64,000 nt of DNA from assembly GCA_044353855.1 (NCBI GenBank), contig JBILBF010000002.1, forward strand, positions 620,001 to 684,000, read 5' to 3'. The position numbers and the translations under genes are program-made. This document shows positions 1 to 8,121 of the stretch, piece after piece. How positions within the stretch are numbered: the first letter of the stretch is position 1; each line of letters opens with the position of its first letter. This DNA comes from UKL13-3 sp044353855 (lineage in GTDB: Bacteria > Bacteroidota > Bacteroidia > UKL13-3). Below the pieces are notes generated by a model. It did no database searches. It was not told the DNA's origin and saw only the letters and a list, made by a program, of their open reading frames with translations.

Positions 1-273
1 TTTGGAGCTGAAGTACGTTACAATATTGCCAAACAAGGCGTATTAAATAGTAAATTCAGTTTGTATCAAGTAGGATTTAATGGTGATATATCGAGTCCAC
101 TTGGATATGATATGTTACAAGGATTAAATATTGGTGATAATTTAATTTGGAATATAAACTACCAACAAAGGCTAGCCAATAATTTGCAAATCACCATTAG
201 TTATGATGGCCGTAAATCTGCAGGTCAACCTATCGTAAATATTGGAAGAATGGAGGCCCGTTATTTATTTTAA
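1..273 (+). CDS. C-terminal part of an outer-membrane beta-barrel protein (5' truncated by window)
   Basis: The frame is open from the first base and ends at a TAA at 271-273, giving about 90 residues with no start inside the window. The sequence alternates polar and hydrophobic residues and ends in an aromatic residue (RYLF), which is the usual signature of the last strands of a Gram-negative outer-membrane barrel. I do not recognise the exact family; the motif around KSAGQPIVNIGRM resembles tails of very large Bacteroidota surface proteins, but that is recollection only. It ends 9 bases inside the 3' end of the convergent coiled-coil gene. Confidence 0.6.
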   Translation, partial: FGAEVRYNIAKQGVLNSKFSLYQVGFNGDISSPLGYDMLQGLNIGDNLIWNINYQQRLANNLQITISYDGRKSAGQPIVNIGRMEARYLF

Positions 274-1188
274 CTCAAACTCCCCTTTGCCAATATTCAT
301 TCCGTCACTAAACAATTCAATAATGTATTTTCCTTTGGCATATTCTGAACCTTTTTCCCAATAGATAGTTACATTTTGAGCTGCCTGGGTATATTCAATT
401 GTTTTTTTGGTGGTATATAATGCGTCTTGCCCTTGGAATTTAAATGTACCTGAACCAGAAGCCTCATTGTATAAAGTTGAACCTTCGGGTCCCAATACCT
501 TCATGTAAATTTCTTTGTTTCCAATATCTGTCACATAATTTTCATCAACACGAAACATGACTTTCATTTTTTCAATTTGGGTTGACCGATTGGTTTCACG
601 CTCCTTACCATTACTCCTGTTTTTAACGCCTGTAACAAATAATTGAGATGCATTTAATTTTGCTCCAATAGCCACTTTATTGTTGAGCTTAATATTTTCC
701 ATATTAAGGTCTTCGTACTTCCTTTTTTGTTGGGTTATGGTTCCTTTCAAAGTTGTATTTTCATAACTCAATTTCCCAATTTGGGTGCTCAAAGAATCAA
801 TTTGATTCAGATATTTACGTTTGTAATAACGTAACTGATCCATTTCTTCAATCGCTTTATTTAGTTGTTCCCGAGTTAATCTTCCTTGGCGTAAAAGTAC
901 GTCAATACGTTCAGCATATTCTTGTAAAGAATCGTTTTTCTCTTTTAAAAATGCGTCCAACTGGGCATTCTTACCTTTATACAAATCTAACTCAAGGCCC
1001 GTTTGTCCTAACACTTTTTCTAATTCTGCACGTACCGAATCGGTAGCAAATAATTTTTCTTCGGTTACAACAAGTTTTTTATCCGTTGTAAAATAGTTAT
1101 AAACGAATATTCCATTTAAAGCTATTAAGATAATAATGATGATGATATAGTATACTCTTCCTGAATTACGTTTGGGCTGTTGTTCCAT
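265..1188 (-). CDS. Membrane-anchored coiled-coil protein of unknown function
   Basis: The 307-residue product has a short basic N-terminus, one hydrophobic segment at about residues 13-32 (rich in I and L), then a long heptad-like stretch (about 35-175) rich in E, K, L and Q that should form a coiled coil. A compact, more globular C-terminal region (about 200-307) follows and ends in FELK. This layout fits an inner-membrane protein with a periplasmic rod and a beta-rich end domain. No catalytic motif is visible. Its 3' end overlaps the convergent upstream gene by 9 bases. The ATG at 1188 follows an AT-rich region without a clear Shine-Dalgarno sequence. Function unknown. Confidence 0.75.
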   Translation of the reverse strand: MEQQPKRNSGRVYYIIIIIILIALNGIFVYNYFTTDKKLVVTEEKLFATDSVRAELEKVLGQTGLELDLYKGKNAQLDAFLKEKNDSLQEYAERIDVLLRQGRLTREQLNKAIEEMDQLRYYKRKYLNQIDSLSTQIGKLSYENTTLKGTITQQKRKYEDLNMENIKLNNKVAIGAKLNASQLFVTGVKNRSNGKERETNRSTQIEKMKVMFRVDENYVTDIGNKEIYMKVLGPEGSTLYNEASGSGTFKFQGQDALYTTKKTIEYTQAAQNVTIYWEKGSEYAKGKYIIELFSDGMNIGKGEFELK

Positions 1189-1295
1189 AATGGTGGCAAA
1201 AATAACTTAATTTTTAAATTACTTTAACCTAAAAAAATACGATTTTTATCGTAAAGTAGCTTGATGCTGTTTTTTGATTAAATTCGCTCCAAAAC

Positions 1296-1862
1296 TTGAA
1301 TACATTGGAAGTTACTCAAATATTTATGGATGGGCCACTTATTATTCAGCCCAAAATTTTTGCAGATAGCCGTGGCTATTTTTTCGAATCGTTTAGCGCT
1401 CAGTTTTTTACCAACCTTGGTATTCATTATCCATTTGTACAAGACAATCAATCGTTATCTCAAAAAGGTACCGTTCGTGGATTGCATTTTCAAGCTGATC
1501 CATTTGCACAAGGAAAGCTAGTACGGGTAGTAAATGGCGCTGTCATAGATGTTGCTGTTGATATCCGAATAGGTTCACCTACTTATGGGAAACATTTTGA
1601 CATATTGCTAACTGCCGAAAACAAAACTATGTTTTGGGTTCCACCTGGATTTGCTCATGGATTTTCAGTTCTTGAAGACAATACCGTTTTTTTATACAAA
1701 TGTACCAACCTATACAACAAAGCATCTGAAGGTGGTTTGCTTTGGAACGATAGTGATCTTAATATCAATTGGGGTGTGGGCAATCCCATCGTTTCTGATA
1801 AAGATTTATTATTGCCTAACCTAAAAGAATTACAAAGCCCTTTTATTTATGAGCCAAAATAA
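1296..1862 (+). CDS. rmlC: dTDP-4-dehydrorhamnose 3,5-epimerase
   Basis: RmlC epimerises C3 and C5 of dTDP-4-keto-6-deoxyglucose in dTDP-L-rhamnose synthesis for cell-surface polysaccharide. The 188-residue length and cupin layout match the family: IFADSRGYFFESF near residues 21-33, the catalytic His in TVRGLHFQ (His64), the VIDVAVDIR strand, and the VPPGFAHGF segment. The frame has no ATG at the expected N-terminus; TTG at 1296 or 1305 gives a normal start, while the first ATG (1326) would trim the conserved first strand. It overlaps the next gene by 14 bases. No other rml genes are nearby, so the rest of the pathway must lie elsewhere. Confidence 0.9.
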   Translation: MNTLEVTQIFMDGPLIIQPKIFADSRGYFFESFSAQFFTNLGIHYPFVQDNQSLSQKGTVRGLHFQADPFAQGKLVRVVNGAVIDVAVDIRIGSPTYGKHFDILLTAENKTMFWVPPGFAHGFSVLEDNTVFLYKCTNLYNKASEGGLLWNDSDLNINWGVGNPIVSDKDLLLPNLKELQSPFIYEPK

Positions 1863-2793
1863 AGATATACTCGATTTACTGGACAAACTCGAATCCAAGT
1901 ATCAAAAAAGCGGACAAGATTTAAAATCCTACCTTGAAGGATTGCTGCATGCTGATTATCTCAACTATTGGGATTATATAGAGGTTGACACTTTATTATC
2001 CTTACAGAAACCTCGAACAGGAATAAAAGATGAAATGATTTTTATTGTATACCATCAAATAACAGAGCTATACTTTAAACTTACACTACACGAAATGGAA
2101 CAAATTGCCGACCGCAAAGACACCATCACCAAAGCATTTTTTATGGAACGGTTGCAACGCATGAATGCCTATTTCCGAAACCTCACCCTATCGTTTGAAA
2201 TTATGATTCAGGGTATGGATAAAGAGCAATTTTTGCAATTCCGTATGAGCCTTTTGCCAGCTAGTGGTTTTCAGAGTGCCCAATACCGCATGGTTGAAAT
2301 TTGCAGCACCGATTTTTACAATTTGGTTGATAAAGAACATCGAAACCAAATTAAACCAACCGATGATTTTGATACCCAATACGAATATATTTATTGGAAA
2401 GCAGGAGCAACCGAACTTTCAAGTGGTAAAAAAACACTAACGCTTACCCAATTTGAAGATAGATACTCGGATCGATTTAAAAGACTGGCTCAAGAGTATG
2501 TAACTTGCAATATATGGGCTGTATACAAATCCATGCCATTGCAAGATCAACAAGATGCCAATATGATAGACCAACTGCGCAGTTTTGACGAACATGTAAA
2601 TATTCATTGGCCATTGGTGCATTACAAATCGGCTGCTAGATACTTGCAACGAAACCCCGAAGATATTGCTGCTACAGGAGGAACCAATTGGCAAAAATAC
2701 TTGCCTCCACGTTTCCAAAAGCGTATTTTTTATCCTGAGTTATGGAGCGATGAAGAAAAAGAAAATTGGGGAAGAGCTGCGTTTATAGAGTAA
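1849..2793 (+). CDS. Tryptophan 2,3-dioxygenase family protein
   Basis: This family opens the indole ring of L-tryptophan with a heme iron to give N-formylkynurenine. The 314-residue protein carries the segment with FIVYHQITELYFK (residues 65-77), where His69 matches the distal His of bacterial enzymes. Further on, HWPLVH (253-258) has the same His-x4-His spacing as the proximal heme ligand region, making His253 the likely iron ligand. The usual GTGGSSG motif is replaced by ATGGTNW, so this is a divergent branch common in Bacteroidota and its substrate is less certain. The ATG lies inside the end of rmlC (14-base overlap), implying co-translation with an unrelated pathway gene. Confidence 0.8.
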   Translation: MSQNKDILDLLDKLESKYQKSGQDLKSYLEGLLHADYLNYWDYIEVDTLLSLQKPRTGIKDEMIFIVYHQITELYFKLTLHEMEQIADRKDTITKAFFMERLQRMNAYFRNLTLSFEIMIQGMDKEQFLQFRMSLLPASGFQSAQYRMVEICSTDFYNLVDKEHRNQIKPTDDFDTQYEYIYWKAGATELSSGKKTLTLTQFEDRYSDRFKRLAQEYVTCNIWAVYKSMPLQDQQDANMIDQLRSFDEHVNIHWPLVHYKSAARYLQRNPEDIAATGGTNWQKYLPPRFQKRIFYPELWSDEEKENWGRAAFIE

Positions 2794-2830
2794 AAAAATA
2801 ATATTTAAAATATTGAACATCTATTAGTTT

Positions 2831-3514
2831 TTAAGAAATTCCCCCTAATATTACTTCGGCTAACAACATATCTTCAGGAGTGGTAATTTTAATATTTCGA
2901 TAATCACCCTCCACAAAATTAATGGCATTTCCAGCTGCTTCTAATACACTTGCATCATCTGTAAAATGGTTTTGGCTGCTTTGCGTATAGGCTTGTTTAA
3001 TAAGTGTGGTGTTAAATGTTTGGGGTGTTTGTATCAATCGATAATATTCGCGGTTTACGCTGTGGTTACCTTCACCATCCATTACTCTTATCGAATCTTT
3101 GGGTTTTACAACAGCTACGGCATTCCCTTTTTCGGATGCTGTATAAAAAGTTGATTGAATAACGGCTTGGGTAATACAAGGCCTTACCCCATCATGTATA
3201 GCCACCAATGTATTTTCAGGAATGGTTTCTAACCCATTTTTAACAGAATAAAATCTTGTTTCGCCACCAGCAACTATTGTATGCTTAAGTGTAAATTGAT
3301 GTGTAACACACAACTGTTGCCAATATGAAATTTGTGTAACAGGTAATACCAAAACAATTTCACATTTACATTTCTGAAAAACAGCTAACGTATGCATCAA
3401 AACTGGCTTTCCGGCTAATAATAAAAATTGTTTAGGTAAATCGCCACCCATGCGGGTACCATTTCCTCCGGCTACTATCAATGCATATTGTTGCATAAAT
3501 TTTGTTTTGCTCAA
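2831..3514 (-). CDS. ispD: 2-C-methyl-D-erythritol 4-phosphate cytidylyltransferase
   Basis: IspD transfers CMP from CTP to methylerythritol phosphate, the third step of the MEP isoprenoid pathway. The 227-residue product starts with the nucleotide-binding loop ALIVAGGNGTRMGG and continues LPKQFLLLAGKPV, diagnostic for this family. VAIHDGVRPCI near residue 105, PKDSI, and TDDASVLEAAG near 187 are the expected substrate-binding segments. The gene is monocistronic, convergent with the dioxygenase gene and divergent from the decayed DUF1569 gene. No IspF fusion is present. Confidence 0.93.
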   Translation of the reverse strand: MSKTKFMQQYALIVAGGNGTRMGGDLPKQFLLLAGKPVLMHTLAVFQKCKCEIVLVLPVTQISYWQQLCVTHQFTLKHTIVAGGETRFYSVKNGLETIPENTLVAIHDGVRPCITQAVIQSTFYTASEKGNAVAVVKPKDSIRVMDGEGNHSVNREYYRLIQTPQTFNTTLIKQAYTQSSQNHFTDDASVLEAAGNAINFVEGDYRNIKITTPEDMLLAEVILGGIS

Positions 3515-3592
3515 ATATATCGGTTTAAAGCATTATTTGAAAACCAATAGTTTCGGCCAAATCAAACTTATTTTTTCACTTGGAAAGTAAAT

Positions 3593-3600
3593 TATATTTG
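3593..3600 (+). promoter_or_regulatory. Bacteroidota-type -7 box ahead of the DUF1569 remnant
   Basis: TATATTTG matches the Bacteroidota -7 consensus TAnnTTTG exactly and sits about 30 bases before the first recognisable codon of the decayed gene. The -33 element at the right spacing is only ATTT, so the promoter is weak or degraded. It fits a once-transcribed gene on the plus strand. Confidence 0.35.
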
Positions 3601-3630
3601 AATGCAACATATTTACAACTAACCATAATC

Positions 3631-4075
3631 AATATATTTAAGTCAAAAATAGCATCAATGGTGATAGAACGCATTAACAATTTAACACCTATAACCCAAC
3701 CAGTTTGGGGAAAAATGACAGTAGCATAAATGTTGGCACATTTCAATGTAACCTATGAAATGGCGTATGAAAACATACACCCAAACCCAATGCTTTTGTT
3801 AAGTTTTTACTTATGTTATTTGTAAAAAATCGGTAATAACATCAAAACCATATAAAAAAACAACCAAACAACACCTGCTTTTATTATTAAAGAGTAGAAA
3901 ACCTTTGAAGCTGAAAAAGTAAGGTTAACAAACTACATTAAAAAAAGCCAAGAAATTAGGTAGCACCTTTTTTGAAGGCAAAGAATCTCATTCTTTTGGT
4001 AACCTAACGGCAACAGAATGGAATTGTATGTTTTATAAACACCACAATCACAACCTTAGTCAGTTTGGGGTTTAA
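3631..4075 (+). pseudogene. Decayed DUF1569 (DinB-like fold) gene
   Basis: No intact gene lies between ispD and queA, but translating by eye gives pieces of a DUF1569 protein in order. First come NIF then IERINNLTP; then QPVWGKMTVA followed by TAA where the family has Gln, and MLAHFNVTYEMAYENIHP. A frameshifted middle follows, with more stops near 3820 and 3925. The end is FEGKESHSFGNLTATEWN, MFYKHHNHNLSQFGV and a final TAA at 4073-4075. The start codon is lost: the position before the NIF segment reads ATC/ATA. The family lacks a defined reaction. I infer an inactivated gene with at least two stops and one frameshift; it fills this 640-base gap. Confidence 0.8.
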
Positions 4076-4095
4076 ACATATGTTTAATTGCATTA

Positions 4096-4132
4096 AAAAA
4101 GGTCAACCCATATAATTTGAGTTGACCTTTTT
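4096..4132. terminator. Bidirectional intrinsic terminator
   Basis: A 12-base arm (AAAAAGGTCAAC) pairs with GTTGACCTTTTT across a 13-base loop, with A-run and T-run flanks, so it can act on both strands. It separates the DUF1569 remnant (plus) from the 3' end of queA (minus). Confidence 0.8.
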
Positions 4133-4152
4133 GTTTGAGCATTTATGTTCAA

Positions 4153-5199
4153 TTATATAATCAACATACAGTCTCCATAAGTTTGAAAACGATATTTCTT
4201 TTTCATTGCTTCTTCATAAGCTTCCATCAACAAATCATATCCTGCAAAAGCTGCGTTCATCATCAACAAGGTTGATTCTGGAGTATGAAAATTAGTAATC
4301 ATACAATTGGCTATACGAAAATCGTATTCAGGAAAAATAAATTTATCCGTCCAACCACTTGTTACATTTAAGCGATTGGTAGATGATACTGACGATTCGA
4401 TTGCACGCATAACTGATGAACCAACAGCTACAATACGTTTCTTTTCATCCTTTGCTCTATTCACTCGTTTACTAGTTTCGGTAGGTATATCATAAAACTC
4501 CGAATCCATTTTATGTTTGGTTAAATCTTCTACCTCAACTGGGCGAAAAGCACCCAAACCATTGTGCAAGGTTACTTCGGTAAATTCAGCGCCTTTAATT
4601 TCTAAGCGCATCATTAGCTCTTTGGTAAAATGTAAACCTGCAGCAGGAGGTGAAACCGCACCTATATTTTTAGCAAAAATAGTTTGAAAACGGTCACGGT
4701 CGTTTTTTTCTACAGCACGACCCATGTATTTAGGTATGGGCATCTCACCCAATTTATCTATTAACTTCCACAATTCTTCATCACTACCGTCAAATAAAAA
4801 TCGGATGGTACGTCCGCGAGATGTTGTATTATCAACAACTTCAGCAACCAAAGCATCATCGCCAAAATACAACTTATTGCCAACACGTATTTTACGAGCA
4901 GGGTCAACCAATACATCCCACAATTTCATTTCTTTATTAAGCTCTCGCAATAAAAAAACTTCTATTTTAGCACCTGTTTTTTCTTTACTACCATAAAGCC
5001 TTGCTGGAAAAACCTTAGTATTATTGGTAATAAAAACATCTCCATCATCAAAATATTCAAGAATGTCGCTAAATTTTCTGTGTTCAATTTTTTTGGTGTC
5101 TCTGTGAATCACCATCATTTTTGAATCATGGCGAACATCGGTAGGATGTTTCGCTACTAAGTTTTCGTTAAAATTGAATTTAAACTGAGATAATTTCAT
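4153..5199 (-). CDS. queA: S-adenosylmethionine:tRNA ribosyltransferase-isomerase
   Basis: QueA moves the ribosyl part of SAM onto preQ1 in tRNA to form epoxyqueuosine in tRNAs with GUN anticodons. The 348-residue product matches the family in length. It begins with MKLSQFKFNF and carries the block VFITNNTKVFPARLYGSK near residue 55. It also has GAVSPPAAGLHFT near 180, LHNGLGAFRPV near 212, and NFHTPESTLLMM near 304, all strongly conserved. It appears monocistronic with a terminator just beyond its stop. No other queuosine genes are in the window. Confidence 0.95.
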   Translation of the reverse strand: MKLSQFKFNFNENLVAKHPTDVRHDSKMMVIHRDTKKIEHRKFSDILEYFDDGDVFITNNTKVFPARLYGSKEKTGAKIEVFLLRELNKEMKLWDVLVDPARKIRVGNKLYFGDDALVAEVVDNTTSRGRTIRFLFDGSDEELWKLIDKLGEMPIPKYMGRAVEKNDRDRFQTIFAKNIGAVSPPAAGLHFTKELMMRLEIKGAEFTEVTLHNGLGAFRPVEVEDLTKHKMDSEFYDIPTETSKRVNRAKDEKKRIVAVGSSVMRAIESSVSSTNRLNVTSGWTDKFIFPEYDFRIANCMITNFHTPESTLLMMNAAFAGYDLLMEAYEEAMKKKYRFQTYGDCMLII

Positions 5200-5340
5200 T
5201 GTATACTAAAAACGTTTTAATCAAATTTTTTTGAGCCCTATTTATTCATACGGCACACTTGTCGCAAGATAGTCGCTCTATAAAAAAAATTTGGAATGCA
5301 AAAGTAGGATTAAATAGCAAATTACCAACTCTTAAAAACA

Positions 5341-5374
5341 AAAATGGCTGAACCCTAACGGATTCAGCCATTTT
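5341..5374 (-). terminator. Intrinsic terminator after the OmpA/TPR lipoprotein gene
   Basis: AAAATGGCTGAA pairs with TTCAGCCATTTT over a 10-base loop. It lies 27 bases past the stop of the minus-strand gene and has a T-run in that direction. Confidence 0.8.
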
Positions 5375-5400
5375 AATTGCCTTAAGCCTTAATTCCTAAA

Positions 5401-7149
5401 TTATCTTATTGCACCTTGAAAGGCTGGGTTACTCCAGAATTTAAAAAACTCCATATCAGTTTTAGCCATTTCACGAACACCTGTATTCAATTGAACCGCG
5501 CGTGTTAAGTTAGTAGTCATCACATCTTGATTAGCTGTGCGAGCACCAACAATAGCAACTATATAATAATGCATCCAAGTTAACTCTTCAGGTTTTAATC
5601 CATCTACAGTAGTTTTTGCTGCTTCTGCCTGTCCGTTTAATAATTGAGCCAGTGGAAGGTTAAAATCTTTTTTGTTTGCTTTGTTTAGGTTAGAAACCGC
5701 ACTTGCATAATCTCCTTTTTTAATATCCATAATTCCTAAACCATAACTAGCATCTCCACCTTTAGCAGCAGCTGCTTTGAAGTATTCAGATGCTTTTGTA
5801 TAGTCTTTTGCCATTAATGCTGCATTACCTAAATTGGTTAATACAATTGCATTTTCAGGAGAAAGTGAATTTGCTTTATCTAAGTTTGGCATACCTTCAG
5901 CTGAATTACCAGCTGCAACTTGAACTGCTCCTAATCCATTAAACCCTCTCCAATCTTCTGGATATTTGGTGGTCATTGCAGAATAGATTGAACCTTTAGC
6001 ACTCATATCAGTTGTTATAGAAGCCAAATGAATCAATTCAGAATCAGTTAAACTATCTAGCTTTGAAGAATTAGCTTTCAATTCATCATCTGATTTTAAT
6101 GGCTTTTGACCATTTACAACTAACTCAGATCTGCGCAAAGCTGGCAATAAGTTATCTTTAGTAGCTGTCCAAAACTTAGGGAAATCTTTTTTAATTTTTG
6201 CTTCACGATTATCATCAGAAATAGATTTATCTTGAATAATACCCAACACACCATCTTTATCAGCATGATTACAAGCAGCTACAACTTTTTGATATCCTGC
6301 CCAATCTTCCGAAAGAGTTGTTCCCATTTTAAAATTTTCATCATTCACTTCAGTGAATCCCAATTTTTTTAATTCTTTCTTAAAGTAATTAAATGATGAT
6401 TCAGAACGAGCCTTAGATAAATTTTCATTCCGAGCTAGTTCACCATCTGGAGATGCATATGCATTGATTGAAATATTTTTTACTGTCCAATCTTTATTCA
6501 CTTTTAACAATGCTCTTAAGCTTTCAATTTGTTTTTTGTTATCAAATTGGTTTTTAACTTTAAAAGATGCATTAAATTTAGAAACATCTTTAGGGAAATA
6601 GATATTCACCATTTTACTCTCAGGTGATGGAGCATAGTTATCAGCTTCAAAAACCATTGAACTTGAACCACCTGCTGCTAATAATGCTGTTGTAATTGTA
6701 CCTTCAGCTAAAACTTTGGACCCTTTTGCATCTTTAACTTGCTTATATTCTGTTCCTGTTTTGATGCTAAAATTTGGGTATAAAGTTGCTCTTTTCAAAT
6801 CCTCTGAATAGGCAATTTTTTCAGTGTAGGAAATTTTTCCTCCTGTTTTTGAATTAATTTTTAGGTCTGTACCAACCGATTTTTCACCACCTATTGATAG
6901 TTGCTTTAATGCTACTTCACCTTTAGAAGTAATTAAATAAGGTTCGAAACGAATATCCGCTTTTGGATTAATTGATTTGGGAGGTATAGTTGCGTCTACT
7001 GTAATGGTAATACTGTCTCCTTTAACCTCTAATGGATTGGGTGTAACCGTATAGTTGTTATTTAACATATTGGTTGGTACACTGCATCCAGATGATATGA
7101 CTAAGGTTAGAATCATCGCTGAATAAAATATTTGTTTCATGTATTTCAT
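5401..7149 (-). CDS. Lipoprotein with OmpA-like and TPR domains
   Basis: I place the start at 7149 (or 7140), because MKQIFYSAMILTLVISSGC is a lipoprotein signal with a lipobox Cys; an upstream in-frame ATG at 7278 would add 43 unlikely residues. The mature protein has a beta-rich N-terminal part. Around a third of the way in is an OmpA-C-like segment (INAYASPDGE, then NENLSKARSESS), the peptidoglycan-binding fold. C-terminal TPR-like helices follow (LTNLGNAALMAKDYTKASEY, then YGLGIMDIKKGDYASAVSN). It is probably an outer-membrane lipoprotein that contacts the cell wall and a partner protein. It resembles the PorE/PorW kind of envelope protein in parts only, and I do not claim T9SS identity. 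Monocistronic. Confidence 0.75.
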   Translation of the reverse strand: MKYMKQIFYSAMILTLVISSGCSVPTNMLNNNYTVTPNPLEVKGDSITITVDATIPPKSINPKADIRFEPYLITSKGEVALKQLSIGGEKSVGTDLKINSKTGGKISYTEKIAYSEDLKRATLYPNFSIKTGTEYKQVKDAKGSKVLAEGTITTALLAAGGSSSMVFEADNYAPSPESKMVNIYFPKDVSKFNASFKVKNQFDNKKQIESLRALLKVNKDWTVKNISINAYASPDGELARNENLSKARSESSFNYFKKELKKLGFTEVNDENFKMGTTLSEDWAGYQKVVAACNHADKDGVLGIIQDKSISDDNREAKIKKDFPKFWTATKDNLLPALRRSELVVNGQKPLKSDDELKANSSKLDSLTDSELIHLASITTDMSAKGSIYSAMTTKYPEDWRGFNGLGAVQVAAGNSAEGMPNLDKANSLSPENAIVLTNLGNAALMAKDYTKASEYFKAAAAKGGDASYGLGIMDIKKGDYASAVSNLNKANKKDFNLPLAQLLNGQAEAAKTTVDGLKPEELTWMHYYIVAIVGARTANQDVMTTNLTRAVQLNTGVREMAKTDMEFFKFWSNPAFQGAIR

Positions 7150-7227
7150 GTTTTTATGTAATTTTGCAATGCAATTATACGTCAATTTTATTTGAACGTA
7201 GTACGTACATTTAATTTTTTTTACACA

Positions 7228-7431
7228 TTGTATATAATAAAGATAAAAGGTAAGGTAAAAATACCTGACTATGCGCAATTGAGAGATGACAACTTCACTT
7301 TAATTGCCTATTTTAGAACAGATAGACCTGAACGAGCATTAGATAAATGTGGATTAACTAGTCAAACAAAATATATAATGGCTATTATTAAAGACATGCC
7401 ATTTGGTAAAATGCAAAAAATTGAATTGTAA
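7228..7431 (+). CDS. Small conserved Bacteroidota protein preceding the FtsE-like gene
   Basis: A reading frame of about 67 residues contains KIPDYAQLRDDNFTLIAYFRTDRPERALDKCGL and ends MPFGKMQKIEL. The family sits directly before the ftsE-like ATPase gene in related bacteria, by my recollection. There is no ATG near the conserved part; TTG at 7228 is the most sensible start, since TTG at 7192 adds a hydrophobic tail overlapping the divergent gene's leader. The stop codon is immediately followed by the ATG of the next gene (zero spacing), which implies translational coupling. Function unknown; it is likely a partner or regulator of the ABC ATPase. Confidence 0.6.
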   Translation: MYIIKIKGKVKIPDYAQLRDDNFTLIAYFRTDRPERALDKCGLTSQTKYIMAIIKDMPFGKMQKIEL

Positions 7432-8121
7432 ATGGAACAAAAGACAGTTATTGAATTAGAAAATGTTCAGGTTTTCCAAGGACAAAACCTAGTTCTTAGT
7501 GATGTAGATATAAATATTAAACAAGGTGAATTTGTTTACCTTATAGGGCAAACTGGTAGTGGTAAATCCAGTTTACTTAAAACTATGTACGGTGAATTGC
7601 CCTTGGAAAAAGGAGAAGCAACTATTGCCGATATTGACTTAAAATCATTAAAATCAACTAAAATTCCTTTTTTACGCAGAAAATTGGGTATTGTATTTCA
7701 AGATTTTCAGCTACTTACAGATAGGACAATTTTTAAAAACCTGGAATTTGTATTAAAAGCTACTGGATGGAAAAACGAGGCGGATATTAAAACCCGGATT
7801 AGAGAAGTACTCGAAATGGTAAATCTAACGACCAAAGATTTTAAAATGCCACACGAACTTTCGGGTGGTGAACAACAAAGGGTTGTTATAGCTAGGGCTT
7901 TACTAAATAAACCAGAAATTATATTAGCTGACGAACCTACTGGAAATTTAGATCCAAAAGTGAGTGATGATATTATGAATTTACTAATTGAGATCAGTAA
8001 AAATGGAACAGCTATTTTAATGGCTACTCATGATTATCGGATTATTCAAAAATTTCCGGGTAAAATTTTGCGTTGTGAAAATGGTGTTGTAGGAGTAGTT
8101 GCTGCTGTGCCCACTTTTTAA
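7432..8121 (+). CDS. ftsE: FtsE-type ABC transporter ATPase
   Basis: FtsE with the membrane protein FtsX controls peptidoglycan hydrolases at division. The 229-residue protein has a Walker A GQTGSGKSS (about 38-46), Q-loop VFQDFQLL, signature LSGGEQQRV, Walker B IILADEPTGNLD and H-loop ATHDY in the correct order. The FtsE call over a generic ABC ATPase rests on length, the motif wording and the upstream small protein. No FtsX gene is next to it, so the permease must be elsewhere. It ends 4 bases inside the convergent glycosyltransferase gene. Confidence 0.82.
   Translation: MEQKTVIELENVQVFQGQNLVLSDVDINIKQGEFVYLIGQTGSGKSSLLKTMYGELPLEKGEATIADIDLKSLKSTKIPFLRRKLGIVFQDFQLLTDRTIFKNLEFVLKATGWKNEADIKTRIREVLEMVNLTTKDFKMPHELSGGEQQRVVIARALLNKPEIILADEPTGNLDPKVSDDIMNLLIEISKNGTAILMATHDYRIIQKFPGKILRCENGVVGVVAAVPTF

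Noticed and set aside
753..1046. Plus-strand frame opposite the coiled-coil gene
   Set aside because: It is antisense to a gene with a clear membrane helix and coiled coil, and shows no domain character.
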